From NCBI GenBank assembly GCA_024628785.1, contig CP102405.1, positions 1,612,001-1,676,000 of the forward strand: a DNA stretch of 64,000 nt, read 5' to 3'. The notes beneath the pieces were generated by a model. That model had not been told where the DNA came from, did no database searches, and saw nothing but the letters and a program-made list of their open reading frames with translations. Positions within the stretch are counted from its first letter, which is position 1; each line of letters opens with the position of its first letter. A program made the translations under genes and the position numbers. Of the stretch, positions 9,010 through 16,816 are shown piece after piece. This stretch comes from Fusobacteria bacterium ZRK30 (lineage in GTDB: Bacteria > Fusobacteriota > Fusobacteriia > Fusobacteriales > Fusobacteriaceae).

Positions 9010-9053
9010 TTATTTAATCTGTACCTTAAGATATTAAAAGTACAGACCTTCAC
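9006..9053 (-). CDS. Possible 15-codon upstream ORF coupled to hdrB
   Basis: A GTG-started frame encodes VKVCTFNILRYRLNK and ends in TGA overlapping the hdrB ATG (ATGA). AAGGGGG just before the GTG is a far stronger SD than any next to hdrB itself. It could deliver ribosomes to hdrB by coupling, or it could be chance. No repeated amino acid suggests classical attenuation, and no terminator hairpin was seen here. Confidence 0.3.
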   Translation of the reverse strand: MKVCTFNILRYRLNK

Positions 9054-9078
9054 CCCCTTTTTTATTTTAATTATTATA

Positions 9079-9131
9079 TTGTTATTTTTTTAACAAAGTT
9101 GGTTGTAAAAAAAATTGATAATAACATCAAT
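9079..9131 (-). promoter_or_regulatory. Rex-like operator and second palindrome upstream of hdr-flx operon
   Basis: TTGTTATTTTTTTAACAA (9079-9096) matches the usual Rex form TTGTTAAN4TTAACAA with one symmetric change in each half. ATTGATAATAACATCAAT (9114-9131) is a second inverted repeat. The same pair, with the same 18-nt offset, occurs before the fumarase operon (12791-12843). Rex senses NADH/NAD+, which fits an NADH-using complex. The similarity extends upstream to about 9290; the promoter elements themselves could not be placed with certainty. Confidence 0.6.
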
Positions 9132-9290
9132 TTTTGATTTTAGAAAAAGGTTATATCAACATATAAGGATTCTAAAATATAAGAATAAATTGTAAAAAAA
9201 TACTATAAAAACAAATCTAATAATATATATAGCTCAGAAAAAACTAAAAATCAACTAAAAAAAATAAATAAAATAAAATAACTAAAATTA
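9132..9290 (-). repeat. Duplicated upstream region shared with fumarase operon
   Basis: This stretch is clearly similar, allowing small gaps, to 12844-12990. Identical blocks include AATATAAGAATAAATTG and ACTATAAAAACAAATCTAAT. Both copies face the start of a minus-strand operon. It is best read as a duplicated control region. No ORF is present. Confidence 0.7.
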
Positions 9291-9341
9291 GTTACTTTAT
9301 GCCTATTTTATGAGTTATTTAATTTTATAAGGAAATAAATC

Positions 9342-9367
9342 ACGCCCCATGAAATATTCTGGGGCGT
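9342..9367 (-). terminator. Hairpin after malic enzyme gene
   Basis: ACGCCCCA and TGGGGCGT form a perfect 8-bp stem just after the malic enzyme stop on the minus strand. The T-rich tail is poor (GATTTATTTCC), so termination may be incomplete and allow read-through toward the hdr operon. Confidence 0.6.
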
Positions 9368-9373
9368 TAATTA

Positions 9374-10561
9374 TTATTTTCTTGTTAAATTATTTTCAAT
9401 AGCAATTTTTTTAACAGTTTCTGCTACTACTGATGCAACCCTATCATCAAATGGACTAGGAATGATATAATCTGCTCTTAATTCATCTTCCTTTAATACA
9501 TTGGCGATACCATATGCAGCTGCTATCTTCATCTCATCATTAATTACTGTAGCTCCTGCTTCTAAAGCTCCTTTGAATAATCCCGGGAACGCCAATACAT
9601 TATTTACTTGATTTGGATAATCTGATCTACCTGTTCCTACTACTGCCGCTCCTGCTTCTAAAGCATCTTCAGGCATGATCTCAGGTGTAGGATTTGCCAT
9701 AGCTAAAATAATAGGATCTGTATTCATAGATCTGACCATATCTTTAGTAACCATATTAGGTCCAGATACTCCTACAAATATATCCGTTCCTTTAACTAAT
9801 CCCGCTACTGAGTCCTCCTCTAAGTTTTCTGGAGTATCTATGATATTTTGATCCAATAATTCCTTTACTAAAAATCTATATTTGTCATATTTATCCTGCA
9901 TTATAACGCCTTTTGAGTTATAAGCATATAGTGATTTAACTCCTAATTTCTTAAGCATTCTAGCAATAGAAGATCCTGCTGAACCAGTTCCGATCATAGA
10001 CACTCTCAAGTCAGATATATTTTTACCTAACAATTTAGCAGAATTTATTATTGCAGCTGTAGTGACTATTGCAGTACCGTGTTGATCATCATGGAATACA
10101 GGAATATCTAACTCTTCGATTAATCTTCTCTCTATTTCAACACATTTAGGAGCAGCTATATCCTCTAGGTTTATTCCTCCAAAACTAGGTGCTAATAACT
10201 TACAAGTTTTGATAATTTCTTCGGTATCCGTAGTATCTAAGCAGATAGGGAATGCATCTACCCCACCAAATTCTTTGAATAAGATAGCTTTCCCTTCCAT
10301 TACAGGTAATGCGGCTTCAGGACCAATATCTCCTAATCCTAATACTGCGGTACCATCTGTGATTACTGCAACCATATTTCCTTTGGCTGTATACTTATAA
10401 ACATCACTTTTGTTTTCTGCGATTTTTTTACAAGGTTCTGCTACACCTGGTGAATATGCCAAACTTAAATCTTCTTTAGTAGCCACTGATACCTTTGAAA
10501 TAACTTCAATCTTACCTTTGTGTTGATCGTGTAGTTTTAATGATTCTTCGTATACTCTCAT
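9374..10561 (-). CDS. NAD(P)-dependent malic enzyme (oxaloacetate-decarboxylating)
   Basis: 395-aa short-form bacterial malic enzyme, which converts malate to pyruvate, CO2 and NAD(P)H. Family marks include SLAYSPGVAEPCKKIAE, TDGTAVLGLGDIGPEAALPVMEGK, FHDDQHGTAIV and the nucleotide fold MIGTGSAGSSIARML. The start at 10561 follows AGGAGGAATATTAGT; a longer frame upstream overlaps the fumarase beta gene and lacks an SD. It is the third gene of the fumarase operon, so malate can go to fumarate or pyruvate from the same transcript. Reductant made here could feed the neighbouring NADH-linked fumarate reduction system. NAD versus NADP preference cannot be read safely from the sequence. Confidence 0.9.
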   Translation of the reverse strand: MRVYEESLKLHDQHKGKIEVISKVSVATKEDLSLAYSPGVAEPCKKIAENKSDVYKYTAKGNMVAVITDGTAVLGLGDIGPEAALPVMEGKAILFKEFGGVDAFPICLDTTDTEEIIKTCKLLAPSFGGINLEDIAAPKCVEIERRLIEELDIPVFHDDQHGTAIVTTAAIINSAKLLGKNISDLRVSMIGTGSAGSSIARMLKKLGVKSLYAYNSKGVIMQDKYDKYRFLVKELLDQNIIDTPENLEEDSVAGLVKGTDIFVGVSGPNMVTKDMVRSMNTDPIILAMANPTPEIMPEDALEAGAAVVGTGRSDYPNQVNNVLAFPGLFKGALEAGATVINDEMKIAAAYGIANVLKEDELRADYIIPSPFDDRVASVVAETVKKIAIENNLTRK

Positions 10562-10613
10562 ACTAATATTCCTCCTGTTTATTTTTTCCTCATAGTGAGG
10601 GTTTTGCAAAATT

Positions 10614-11165
10614 TTATTTGTTTTCACAGTTATATTCTTTTTGACCTATCTCATATAGATCATTTCCATATAGATCATTTATAACAATAGCAGGAAAATC
10701 TACCACTTCCATCTTCCTAATCGTTTCAGATCCCAAATTATCATATGCAATAACTTCAGATTTTTTAATAGATTGAGCTATAAGAGCTGCTGCACCACCC
10801 ACTGCTGCAAAATATATAGTTTTATGATTTACAATAGAATTTCTTACTTCTTGATTTCTAGCTCCTTTACCTATCATTCCTTTCAATCCAGCTTCAATTA
10901 ATTTTGGTGCATATGGATCCATTCTATAGGAAGTTGTAGGACCTGCACTTCCTATGGCTTTTCCTGGTTTAGCAGGAGTTGGTCCTACATAATAGATTAT
11001 TTGTCCCTTTGGGTCAAAGGGAAGATCTTTCCCCTCTTCTAATAATTTGATTAATCTAGCGTGAGCAGCATCTCTTGCTGTATATATGATCCCCGAGATC
11101 TTTACAGTATCTCCTGCTTTTAATTTTTCTATATCACTGTCTCTCAATGGTGTTGTTAACTTCAT
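10614..11165 (-). CDS. Class I fumarate hydratase, beta (C-terminal) subunit
   Basis: 183-aa beta subunit of two-subunit, oxygen-sensitive 4Fe-4S fumarase, which interconverts malate and fumarate. Visible family motifs are TARDAAHARL, YYVGPTPAKPGKAIGSAGPTTSYRMD, GMIGKGAR and the YFAAVGGAAALIA segment. The related tartrate dehydratase beta subunit has the same fold, but the malate context favours fumarase. The SD GGAGG precedes the ATG. The alpha subunit gene lies upstream but is unusually separated by about 700 bp without genes. Malic enzyme follows 52 bp downstream. The subunit should be inactive without the alpha partner. Confidence 0.88.
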   Translation of the reverse strand: MKLTTPLRDSDIEKLKAGDTVKISGIIYTARDAAHARLIKLLEEGKDLPFDPKGQIIYYVGPTPAKPGKAIGSAGPTTSYRMDPYAPKLIEAGLKGMIGKGARNQEVRNSIVNHKTIYFAAVGGAAALIAQSIKKSEVIAYDNLGSETIRKMEVVDFPAIVINDLYGNDLYEIGQKEYNCENK

Positions 11166-11861
11166 TTTATAACCTCCATAATAAATTCTAATTTTTTATT
11201 GGATCTACGTCATATTACTTTTTATACGTTATCTGTGACTAAAGTTTTTTTTCATCAATCTACACTAAATTAATCTGAGTTGCTGCTTGTAGAAAAGACT
11301 TAAGAAGATTTAACTCCTTCTTTTTATGGTTTCGCGAGGTTACGACTATTAGAAAATTCTAAAGAGTCCCTCTTTTATACAGGTTCAAGAAAAAACATTT
11401 TTCCCTCCTTTTCAAGGAGCGAGATACTTTTTCTCTGTAGCTAGAAATAAGTATCCAAAAAGAGCCAGAAGATTTATAATTGTCTTAATAAGTAAATCAC
11501 GATTGTCATTGTAGAAACAGTACTGCTGAAGTGGAACGACTATAAACTTCGCTTTAAACCAAAAAAATATCCCTGGGAATCTCTGTGTTGATAGATTTTT
11601 TTAACTTTGAAAGTGATATTACTTTGTACTTTCATGTATACTAGAGCGTTCAACAAATTAAGTTCCGCAGTGTAACGAGGACTGTAGCTTTTCTTTCCTC
11701 TGTTTCTTTTACTCACTAAAAGAAATAGAGCCAGTTAAGAGTGGAACCCTTAGAATTTATTAGTGTAGTTCTTTATCTCATTTTCTCAAAATTCTATATT
11801 TATGAAATAAACTAATAGTTCTATGACCCTTGTTGTTACTCTGTGATGAAGAATTAATATT
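11166..11861 (-). other. About 700-bp gene-free, hairpin-rich spacer between fumarase subunit genes
   Basis: No convincing ORF, RNA family or IS end was recognised here. Several inverted repeats are visible: CTCCTTTTCAAGGAG (11405-11419) and a long stem from GATACTT to AAGTATC (11423-11455). Stops are frequent in all frames; the longest minus-strand start, around 11650, gives only about 30 codons. Class I fumarase alpha and beta genes are normally adjacent or fused, so this looks like an insertion, a structured RNA or a decayed element. It is not similar to the dispersed repeat family described elsewhere in this window. Confidence 0.55.
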
Positions 11862-12704
11862 TTATAGGATTACTTCTTTATGTCTAGCAGCATGACAGTT
11901 TATATTGATGGCAACTGGCAGTGATGCAATATGGCAGGGATAAGCTTCTATTTTTACTGAAAGTGCAGTATTTCTACCACCTAACCCCATGGGTCCTACT
12001 CCAGTTTTATTTACTAACTCTAATAACTCATCTTCTAATTTAGCGTTTATAGGATTTGAGCTGCTGTCATTGACATCTCTCATAAGGGATTCTTTAGCTA
12101 ATAGTGCAGCCTTTTCAAAAGATCCCCCTATTCCTACTCCTACAATAATTGGAGGACATGGATTTCCACCGGCACTCTTAATTGTCTCCACAACAAATTG
12201 TTTGATACCTTCGATACCGTCAGCTGGTTTTAACATCTTGATAGCGCTCATATTTTCGCTTCCTCCGCCTTTAGGGGCAAGTACGATTTTCACCTTATCG
12301 CTTCCAGGTACCAGTTTAGTATGAATTATTCCAGGAGTGTTATCCTTTGTATTTACTCTGTCTAAAGGATCTTTAACAACAGATTTTCTCAATAATCCTT
12401 TTTCATAGCCCCTTCTAATTCCTTCATTGATAGCCTCGTATATATCTCCATCTATATAAACTTCGGTACCTATTTCTAAAAATACTACTACTATTCCAGT
12501 ATCTTGACACATAGGAACTCTATTTTCTTTAGCTAGTTCATGATTTTCAACTATTTGGTCTAATATATTTTTTCCTACAGGTGAAATTTCTGTTTTAGCC
12601 ATTTTTTTTAAATTATCCAGAACATCAGAACCCAAATAGAAATTGGCATCCATACACATTTTTTCTACAGCATCTGTTACCTTAGTTAAATCCAAGCTTT
12701 TCAT
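11862..12704 (-). CDS. Class I fumarate hydratase, alpha (N-terminal) subunit
   Basis: 280-aa alpha subunit carrying the 4Fe-4S site of oxygen-labile fumarase. Cluster and active-site regions are visible in [51 protein letters not shown] and GVGPMGLGG. Length and ends match the family. It is the first gene of the malate operon, preceded by a Rex-like operator region nearly identical to that of the hdr-flx operon. An iron-sulfur fumarase fits a strict anaerobe. A tartrate dehydratase alpha subunit is the only close alternative. Confidence 0.9.
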   Translation of the reverse strand: MKSLDLTKVTDAVEKMCMDANFYLGSDVLDNLKKMAKTEISPVGKNILDQIVENHELAKENRVPMCQDTGIVVVFLEIGTEVYIDGDIYEAINEGIRRGYEKGLLRKSVVKDPLDRVNTKDNTPGIIHTKLVPGSDKVKIVLAPKGGGSENMSAIKMLKPADGIEGIKQFVVETIKSAGGNPCPPIIVGVGIGGSFEKAALLAKESLMRDVNDSSSNPINAKLEDELLELVNKTGVGPMGLGGRNTALSVKIEAYPCHIASLPVAININCHAARHKEVIL

Positions 12705-12790
12705 CTAATCACTCCTTAAGTTATTAATATTGTATTGCTTTTTTACTATTACAGTCTAAATAAATGCTATTTAAACTTCCAATATATTTT

Positions 12791-12843
12791 ATGTTAATTT
12801 TTTAACAAAGTTAGCTGTAAAAAAAATTGATAGTAATATCAAT
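12791..12843 (-). promoter_or_regulatory. Rex-like operator and second palindrome upstream of fumarase operon
   Basis: ATGTTAATTTTTTAACAA (12791-12808) fits TTGTTAAN4TTAACAA with one mismatch, and ATTGATAGTAATATCAAT (12826-12843) is a perfect inverted repeat with a 4-nt centre. Sequence, order and spacing match 9079-9131. The shared region continues to about 12990. The rest of 12990-13198 is AT-rich and shows nothing else that I can name beyond the start-proximal SD of the divergent gene. Confidence 0.6.
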
Positions 12844-13198
12844 TTTAGAGTAAGGTTATATTGAAATATAATAATTCAAAAATATAAGAATAAATTGTAA
12901 AAAAATACTATAAAAACAAATCTAATAAGATATATAACTCAAAATTTACTAAAAATCAAATAAAAAATTGAAAATAAATAAATTATTTAGTAAGTGTATA
13001 AAAAAACAACCCAAAGGTACTTCTGTGATATTATTAATTTGTTTTATAGTGAATAAAAGAAAATAATACTGGAAGATTTTTAGAAGTTGCCATAAGTTTT
13101 TTAATTTAGGACTTAGAAACAACATAATAAACAGAATTTTTATTTAAATAATATTAGTTATACAGGTGAAATAGTATATAATGCTATAGAGGTGGGAA

Positions 13199-13996
13199 AT
13201 GTATTTAGATGAAAAGAAAATATTAATACAAATATACAGGTGGTTTTCATTTTATGAAAAAAATTCAACTTTGGAGTCTCAATTAAAGATACTCAGCAGG
13301 AATATATCTATTGATTCAGGGTTAGAAAAAGTTTTTGGTATAGATGATTATTTGAAAAAGGTAGATCTGATTCCTGAAAATTGGGAAAGTGTATATAATA
13401 TTTTAGATTACGAGATTGAAAGCAGAAAAAATGGAAGTTATATAGTTGATATATTAGTAGAATATGATAACTTAGGAGTGAAAGATGATTTAAGAACAAC
13501 TTTTAAATATATTTTTAGTCTAAATTATGAAAAAAAAGGAAAAGACAAGATGTTCATGCCTTTAATTCAAAGTGTAAGGGTTTCTACACTGGGAATTCAC
13601 GATCATATTTTAGAAAAATGTAAAAACAAGATCTTGGCATCACTGAATTATTTTTATCTTTTAATGGATAAAAATGATAAGGAAGTAGAATGTTTTAAAG
13701 AAATATTAAGTAAAAGTTTTAATCTTGATTTTCAGGGAAAAAATATTGATTTATTTAAAAATCTAAAAAAATACTGTATATCCAATAGTAAGGAATATAA
13801 AAGCTTAGACCATAGGATAGAAGATATTGAGGTTTTAGAAATAAACAAATTCCAGTATAAAGTTCAATTAATAATAAGTTTGAAAAAAATAGACAGAAGA
13901 GATAACCTTTCGGAAAAAGAATTTTATACAGACATAGAATTAGAAGATTGGGGTTCAGATTTATTGAAGATTGTATCACTTAAAAATAAAGATTGA
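13199..13996 (+). CDS. Uncharacterised protein, possibly two tandem NTF2/SnoaL-like domains
   Basis: 265-aa cytoplasmic protein of unknown function with no signal peptide, membrane segment or metal motif. Its two halves look alike in outline: a helix-rich start (KILIQIYRWFSFYEK; KILASLNYFYLLMD), then a region of 50-70 residues, then beta-type strands ending in similar turns (YIVDILVEYD; YKVQLIISLKK). That pattern suggests two SnoaL/NTF2-like folds, but this is inference. GAGGTGGGAA precedes the ATG. It is followed 11 bp later by a flavin-reductase-like gene in the same direction, so the two probably form an operon. Confidence 0.5.
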   Translation: MYLDEKKILIQIYRWFSFYEKNSTLESQLKILSRNISIDSGLEKVFGIDDYLKKVDLIPENWESVYNILDYEIESRKNGSYIVDILVEYDNLGVKDDLRTTFKYIFSLNYEKKGKDKMFMPLIQSVRVSTLGIHDHILEKCKNKILASLNYFYLLMDKNDKEVECFKEILSKSFNLDFQGKNIDLFKNLKKYCISNSKEYKSLDHRIEDIEVLEINKFQYKVQLIISLKKIDRRDNLSEKEFYTDIELEDWGSDLLKIVSLKNKD

Positions 13997-14007
13997 GGAG
14001 GGAATAA

Positions 14008-14517
14008 ATGTTTGAAAAAATAAAAACATCAGAAATAGGAAATGTCTTTGATTTAATTGGAAAAGACTGGATGTTAATAACAGCAGGAGACGACAAAAAG
14101 GCCAATACAATGACAGCAGCTTGGGGAACATTAGGTGTAATGTGGAATAGGAATATAGCCATGATTGCAGTAAGACCTGAAAGATATACCTATGAATTTA
14201 TTGAAAAAAATGAATATTTTACCCTGTCTTTTTTTGATGAGAAGTACAAAAAGGATTTAATTTGTTTAGGTACTAAATCTGGGAGGGATGAGGATAAGAT
14301 AAAAAATAGTAATTTAAATCTAGTAAAAGGAGAAAATCTGCCTTATTTTCAAGAAGCTAAATTAATAATAAAATGCAAAAAAATATTCAGAAATGAAATA
14401 AAAAAAGAAAACTTTTTGGATAATAATATAAATTCCTGGTATGATGGTCCCAATGATATTGGTGGAAAACATATCTTCTATATGGCGGAAGTGATAGAGG
14501 TTTTAAAATCTAAGTAG
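14008..14517 (+). CDS. Flavin reductase-like FMN-binding protein
   Basis: 169-aa protein of the flavin reductase/DIM6-NTAB split-barrel family, which binds FMN and often reduces flavin with NAD(P)H. The typical N-terminal layout is visible: WMLITAGDDKKANTMTAAWG, followed by WNRNIAMIAVRPERYTYEFI and FTLSFFDEKYKKDL. These sections form the flavin pocket in the family. Length is normal. GAGGAGG precedes the ATG, and the gene follows the unknown gene by 11 bp. A repeat-family copy and a terminator shared with ptsI lie directly downstream. The substrate cannot be specified. Confidence 0.8.
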   Translation: MFEKIKTSEIGNVFDLIGKDWMLITAGDDKKANTMTAAWGTLGVMWNRNIAMIAVRPERYTYEFIEKNEYFTLSFFDEKYKKDLICLGTKSGRDEDKIKNSNLNLVKGENLPYFQEAKLIIKCKKIFRNEIKKENFLDNNINSWYDGPNDIGGKHIFYMAEVIEVLKSK

Positions 14518-14520
14518 ATA

Positions 14521-14592
14521 AAAAGTAACGGGACATTGCATCTAAACAAGCTTTGGCAATCCCTCTTGCGGGCATAATTTCTTAGATAATAA
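14521..14592 (+). repeat. Dispersed intergenic repeat, copy 5 (short form)
   Basis: It starts three bases after the flavin reductase stop with a degenerate palindrome (GTAACGGGACATTGC), then ATCTAAACAAG. It ends in GCGGGCATAATTTCTTAGAT, which matches the end of the copy at 49468-49580 (ATGGGTATAATTTCCTAGAC). The middle of the element is deleted relative to that copy. Confidence 0.6.
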
Positions 14593-14596
14593 AAAA

Positions 14597-14624
14597 GAGA
14601 GCAATAGTTTTTATTATTGCTCTC
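14597..14624 (-). terminator. Terminator of ptsI (usable from both sides)
   Basis: GAGAGCAATA pairs with TATTGCTCTC, followed on the minus strand by a T run. It lies between the convergent flavin reductase and ptsI genes and can serve both, though the tail is better for ptsI. Confidence 0.8.
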
Positions 14625-14636
14625 ATATATAAAATT

Positions 14637-16358
14637 TTATAAACTTTCGTTAAACTTTCTTATTTCAGCTTTAATCTCTTCAGCAGTGGCCATAGCCATT
14701 ACTCTTTCAACTAATGCTTCACATTCTTTTTTATCTAAGTGGATAATATTTCTTTTAATACCTAATACAGAGATAGCAGACATTGAAAATGCATCTAATC
14801 CCATACCAAATAAGATAGGAGTAGCTAATTCGTCTCCTGCAAATTCTCCACACATAGAGATAGATATTCCACCTGCATGAGCCCCTTCAATAGATAATTT
14901 GATAGCTGCTAACACACCAGGATTGAAAGAATCATAAAGGTTAGAAATTTTTTCATTTCCTCTATCTACAGCTAGTGTATATTGAGTCAGATCATTTGTA
15001 CCGATTGAGAAGAAATCTACTTCTTCGGCAAAATATTTTGCTCTAAATGCTACAGATGGAGTTTCAACCATTATACCTAATTGAATATTTTCATCAAAAT
15101 TGATACCTTCATTTTTTAACTCTGCTTTACACTCTTCTAATATAGCTTTTGATTTTCTAACTTCATCCAATGAAATTATCATAGGAAGCATGATCTTGAT
15201 ATATCCAAATCCAGAGGCTCTAAGTAAGGCTCTATATTGTGTTTTTAAAATCTGAGGTCTGTCTAAACAAACTCTAATTGCTCTCCATCCTAGGAATGGA
15301 TTTTCCTCTTCAGGTAATTCCATATAAGATAGTGCTTTATCTCCACCAATATCCATTGTTCTGATAGTTACAGGAAGACCGTTCATTCTTTCTGCAACTT
15401 CTTTATATGCTTCAAATTGTTCCTCTTCAGTAGGGAACTTATCAGAGTTCATGAATAGAAATTCAGTTCTGTAAAGACCGATTCCGTCAGCTCCATTTCT
15501 AAGAACACCTTCAATATCAGAAGGCCCACCGATATTAGCCCATGCTCCTACAGTGATACCGTCTTTAGATGTTGCTTTTTTATCTTTTAATTCCTTTAAT
15601 TCTTCTTTTTCAATATTGAATTTTTCCTTTGCTTTTATAGCTTCTACAATTTCATCATTGGTAGGATTAACAATAACTTTACCAGTCAGTGCATCTACAA
15701 TGATTGTTTCTCCCTCTTTAACATCATCTAAGATAGTCTTTGTACCTACAACAGCAGGAAGTTCTAAAGATCTAGCCATGATAGATGAATGAGCAGTTTT
15801 ACCACCTATTTGTGTAACGAATGCTACAACATTTTTAAGGTCTATTTGAGCTGTATCTGATGGAGTTAGATCGTTTGCTACGATAACAGTATCAGCAGGA
15901 AGGTTTCCTAAATCTATAATTGGAGTTCCTGTGATATTATATAACCATCTTTTAGCTATATCTCTAAGGTCTGCTACTCTTTCTCTTAAGTATGGATCGT
16001 CTAAATTAGATAACATATCGCAATATACTTCTATCCCTTGAGTCAGAGCATACTCTGCAGAAATTTGTTCATCTTCGATTAATTCAACTACTTCTTCAAA
16101 TAGATCTTCATCTTCTAAAAGAGTGATATGACCATCAAAAATAGTCGCTTTATCTTCACCTAATTTTTTAGCAGTCATCTTTCTTATTTCAAATAATTGC
16201 TCTCTAGATTCGTCTCTACCATCTAATAATCTTTTTTCTTCATTCTTTGTATCCATTACTTTCTCTTTATTGATAACCAATTCTGTTTCTTTATATAAAA
16301 ATGCTTTTCCAACAACAATTCCTGGAGAAGCATCTATACCTTCTATTAACTTTCTCAT
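14637..16358 (-). CDS. ptsI: PTS enzyme I (phosphoenolpyruvate-protein phosphotransferase)
   Basis: 573-aa enzyme I, which takes phosphate from PEP and passes it to HPr in the cytoplasm. The phosphohistidine region is GGKTAHSSIMARSLELPAVVG. The PEP-binding barrel shows GIGLYRTEFLFM, RTMDIGGDKALSY, NPFLGWRAIR, MLPMI, GIMVETPS, FFSIGTNDLTQYTLAVDRGN and SMCGEFAGD. Length is standard. It lies 68 bp downstream of ptsH, with a hairpin terminator between that probably lowers ptsI expression relative to HPr. The fructose PTS at 55.4 kb is a likely customer. Confidence 0.96.
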   Translation of the reverse strand: MRKLIEGIDASPGIVVGKAFLYKETELVINKEKVMDTKNEEKRLLDGRDESREQLFEIRKMTAKKLGEDKATIFDGHITLLEDEDLFEEVVELIEDEQISAEYALTQGIEVYCDMLSNLDDPYLRERVADLRDIAKRWLYNITGTPIIDLGNLPADTVIVANDLTPSDTAQIDLKNVVAFVTQIGGKTAHSSIMARSLELPAVVGTKTILDDVKEGETIIVDALTGKVIVNPTNDEIVEAIKAKEKFNIEKEELKELKDKKATSKDGITVGAWANIGGPSDIEGVLRNGADGIGLYRTEFLFMNSDKFPTEEEQFEAYKEVAERMNGLPVTIRTMDIGGDKALSYMELPEEENPFLGWRAIRVCLDRPQILKTQYRALLRASGFGYIKIMLPMIISLDEVRKSKAILEECKAELKNEGINFDENIQLGIMVETPSVAFRAKYFAEEVDFFSIGTNDLTQYTLAVDRGNEKISNLYDSFNPGVLAAIKLSIEGAHAGGISISMCGEFAGDELATPILFGMGLDAFSMSAISVLGIKRNIIHLDKKECEALVERVMAMATAEEIKAEIRKFNESL

Positions 16359-16393
16359 TTGAGAACCTCCGTAATTAAAAAATTTTTAAAAAA

Positions 16394-16420
16394 AAGATAG
16401 AAGGTCAAACCTTCTATCTT
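16394..16420 (-). terminator. Intercistronic terminator between ptsH and ptsI
   Basis: AAGATAGAAGG pairs with CCTTCTATCTT around a 5-nt loop, and a T run follows on the minus strand. Placed between ptsH and ptsI, it should reduce transcription into ptsI, as is common where HPr is needed in excess. Confidence 0.8.
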
Positions 16421-16426
16421 AAGTGA

Positions 16427-16690
16427 TTAGTCTCTTAAGTTTGCTAAAAGATCTGTTAATTTCTCAACAGCAGTATCAGCGTCTGATCCTTCTGTATGAA
16501 CAGTTACGTTAGTTCCCTTTTTTATCCCTAAAGATAATAATTTTAATAGTGATGTTCCTTTAACTTTTTTTCCAGATTCATTTTCAACTTCAATTTTTGA
16601 TTCAAAAGTTTTAGCTACAGTTACGAACTCGTTCCCTGGTCTTGTATGTAAGCCTGTGTCATTTGTTATTTCTACTGTTTTTGATGCCAT
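16427..16690 (-). CDS. ptsH: Phosphocarrier protein HPr
   Basis: 87-aa HPr, the histidine phosphocarrier between enzyme I and the sugar-specific PTS enzymes. The active His15 is in TGLHTRPGNEF. A serine at residue 47 in KGTSLLKLLSLG aligns with the regulatory Ser46 region of HPr, so regulation by an HPr kinase is possible, although no hprK is in the window. Length is standard. AGGAGG precedes the ATG, and a good promoter (TTGCAC, 17 bp, TATTCT) lies 47-75 bp upstream. The gene is followed by a terminator and then ptsI. Confidence 0.95.
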   Translation of the reverse strand: MASKTVEITNDTGLHTRPGNEFVTVAKTFESKIEVENESGKKVKGTSLLKLLSLGIKKGTNVTVHTEGSDADTAVEKLTDLLANLRD

Positions 16691-16736
16691 TTTTTTTAAT
16701 CCTCCTAATAATTTGAATAAATGTTTCTACAAATTT

Positions 16737-16765
16737 AGAATATCATAATTCAAAAAAAAGTGCAA
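16737..16765 (-). promoter_or_regulatory. Promoter of ptsH
   Basis: On the minus strand, TTGCAC (16760-16765) and TATTCT (16737-16742) are separated by 17 bp, with an AT-rich surround and the ptsH SD about 40 bp further. It is a sigma-70-type match by eye; the transcription start is not shown. Confidence 0.6.
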
Positions 16766-16816
16766 ATAATTTCGTTAAAACATGTCCATAAAACCCACAT
16801 TATCCGTAAATGGAAC

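Noticed and set aside
9114-9131. FNR box (TTGATN4ATCAA)
   Set aside because: The half-sites TTGAT and ATCAA are separated by 6 bp, not 4, in both copies, so an FNR/CRP-type assignment is not supported; kept only as an unnamed palindrome.
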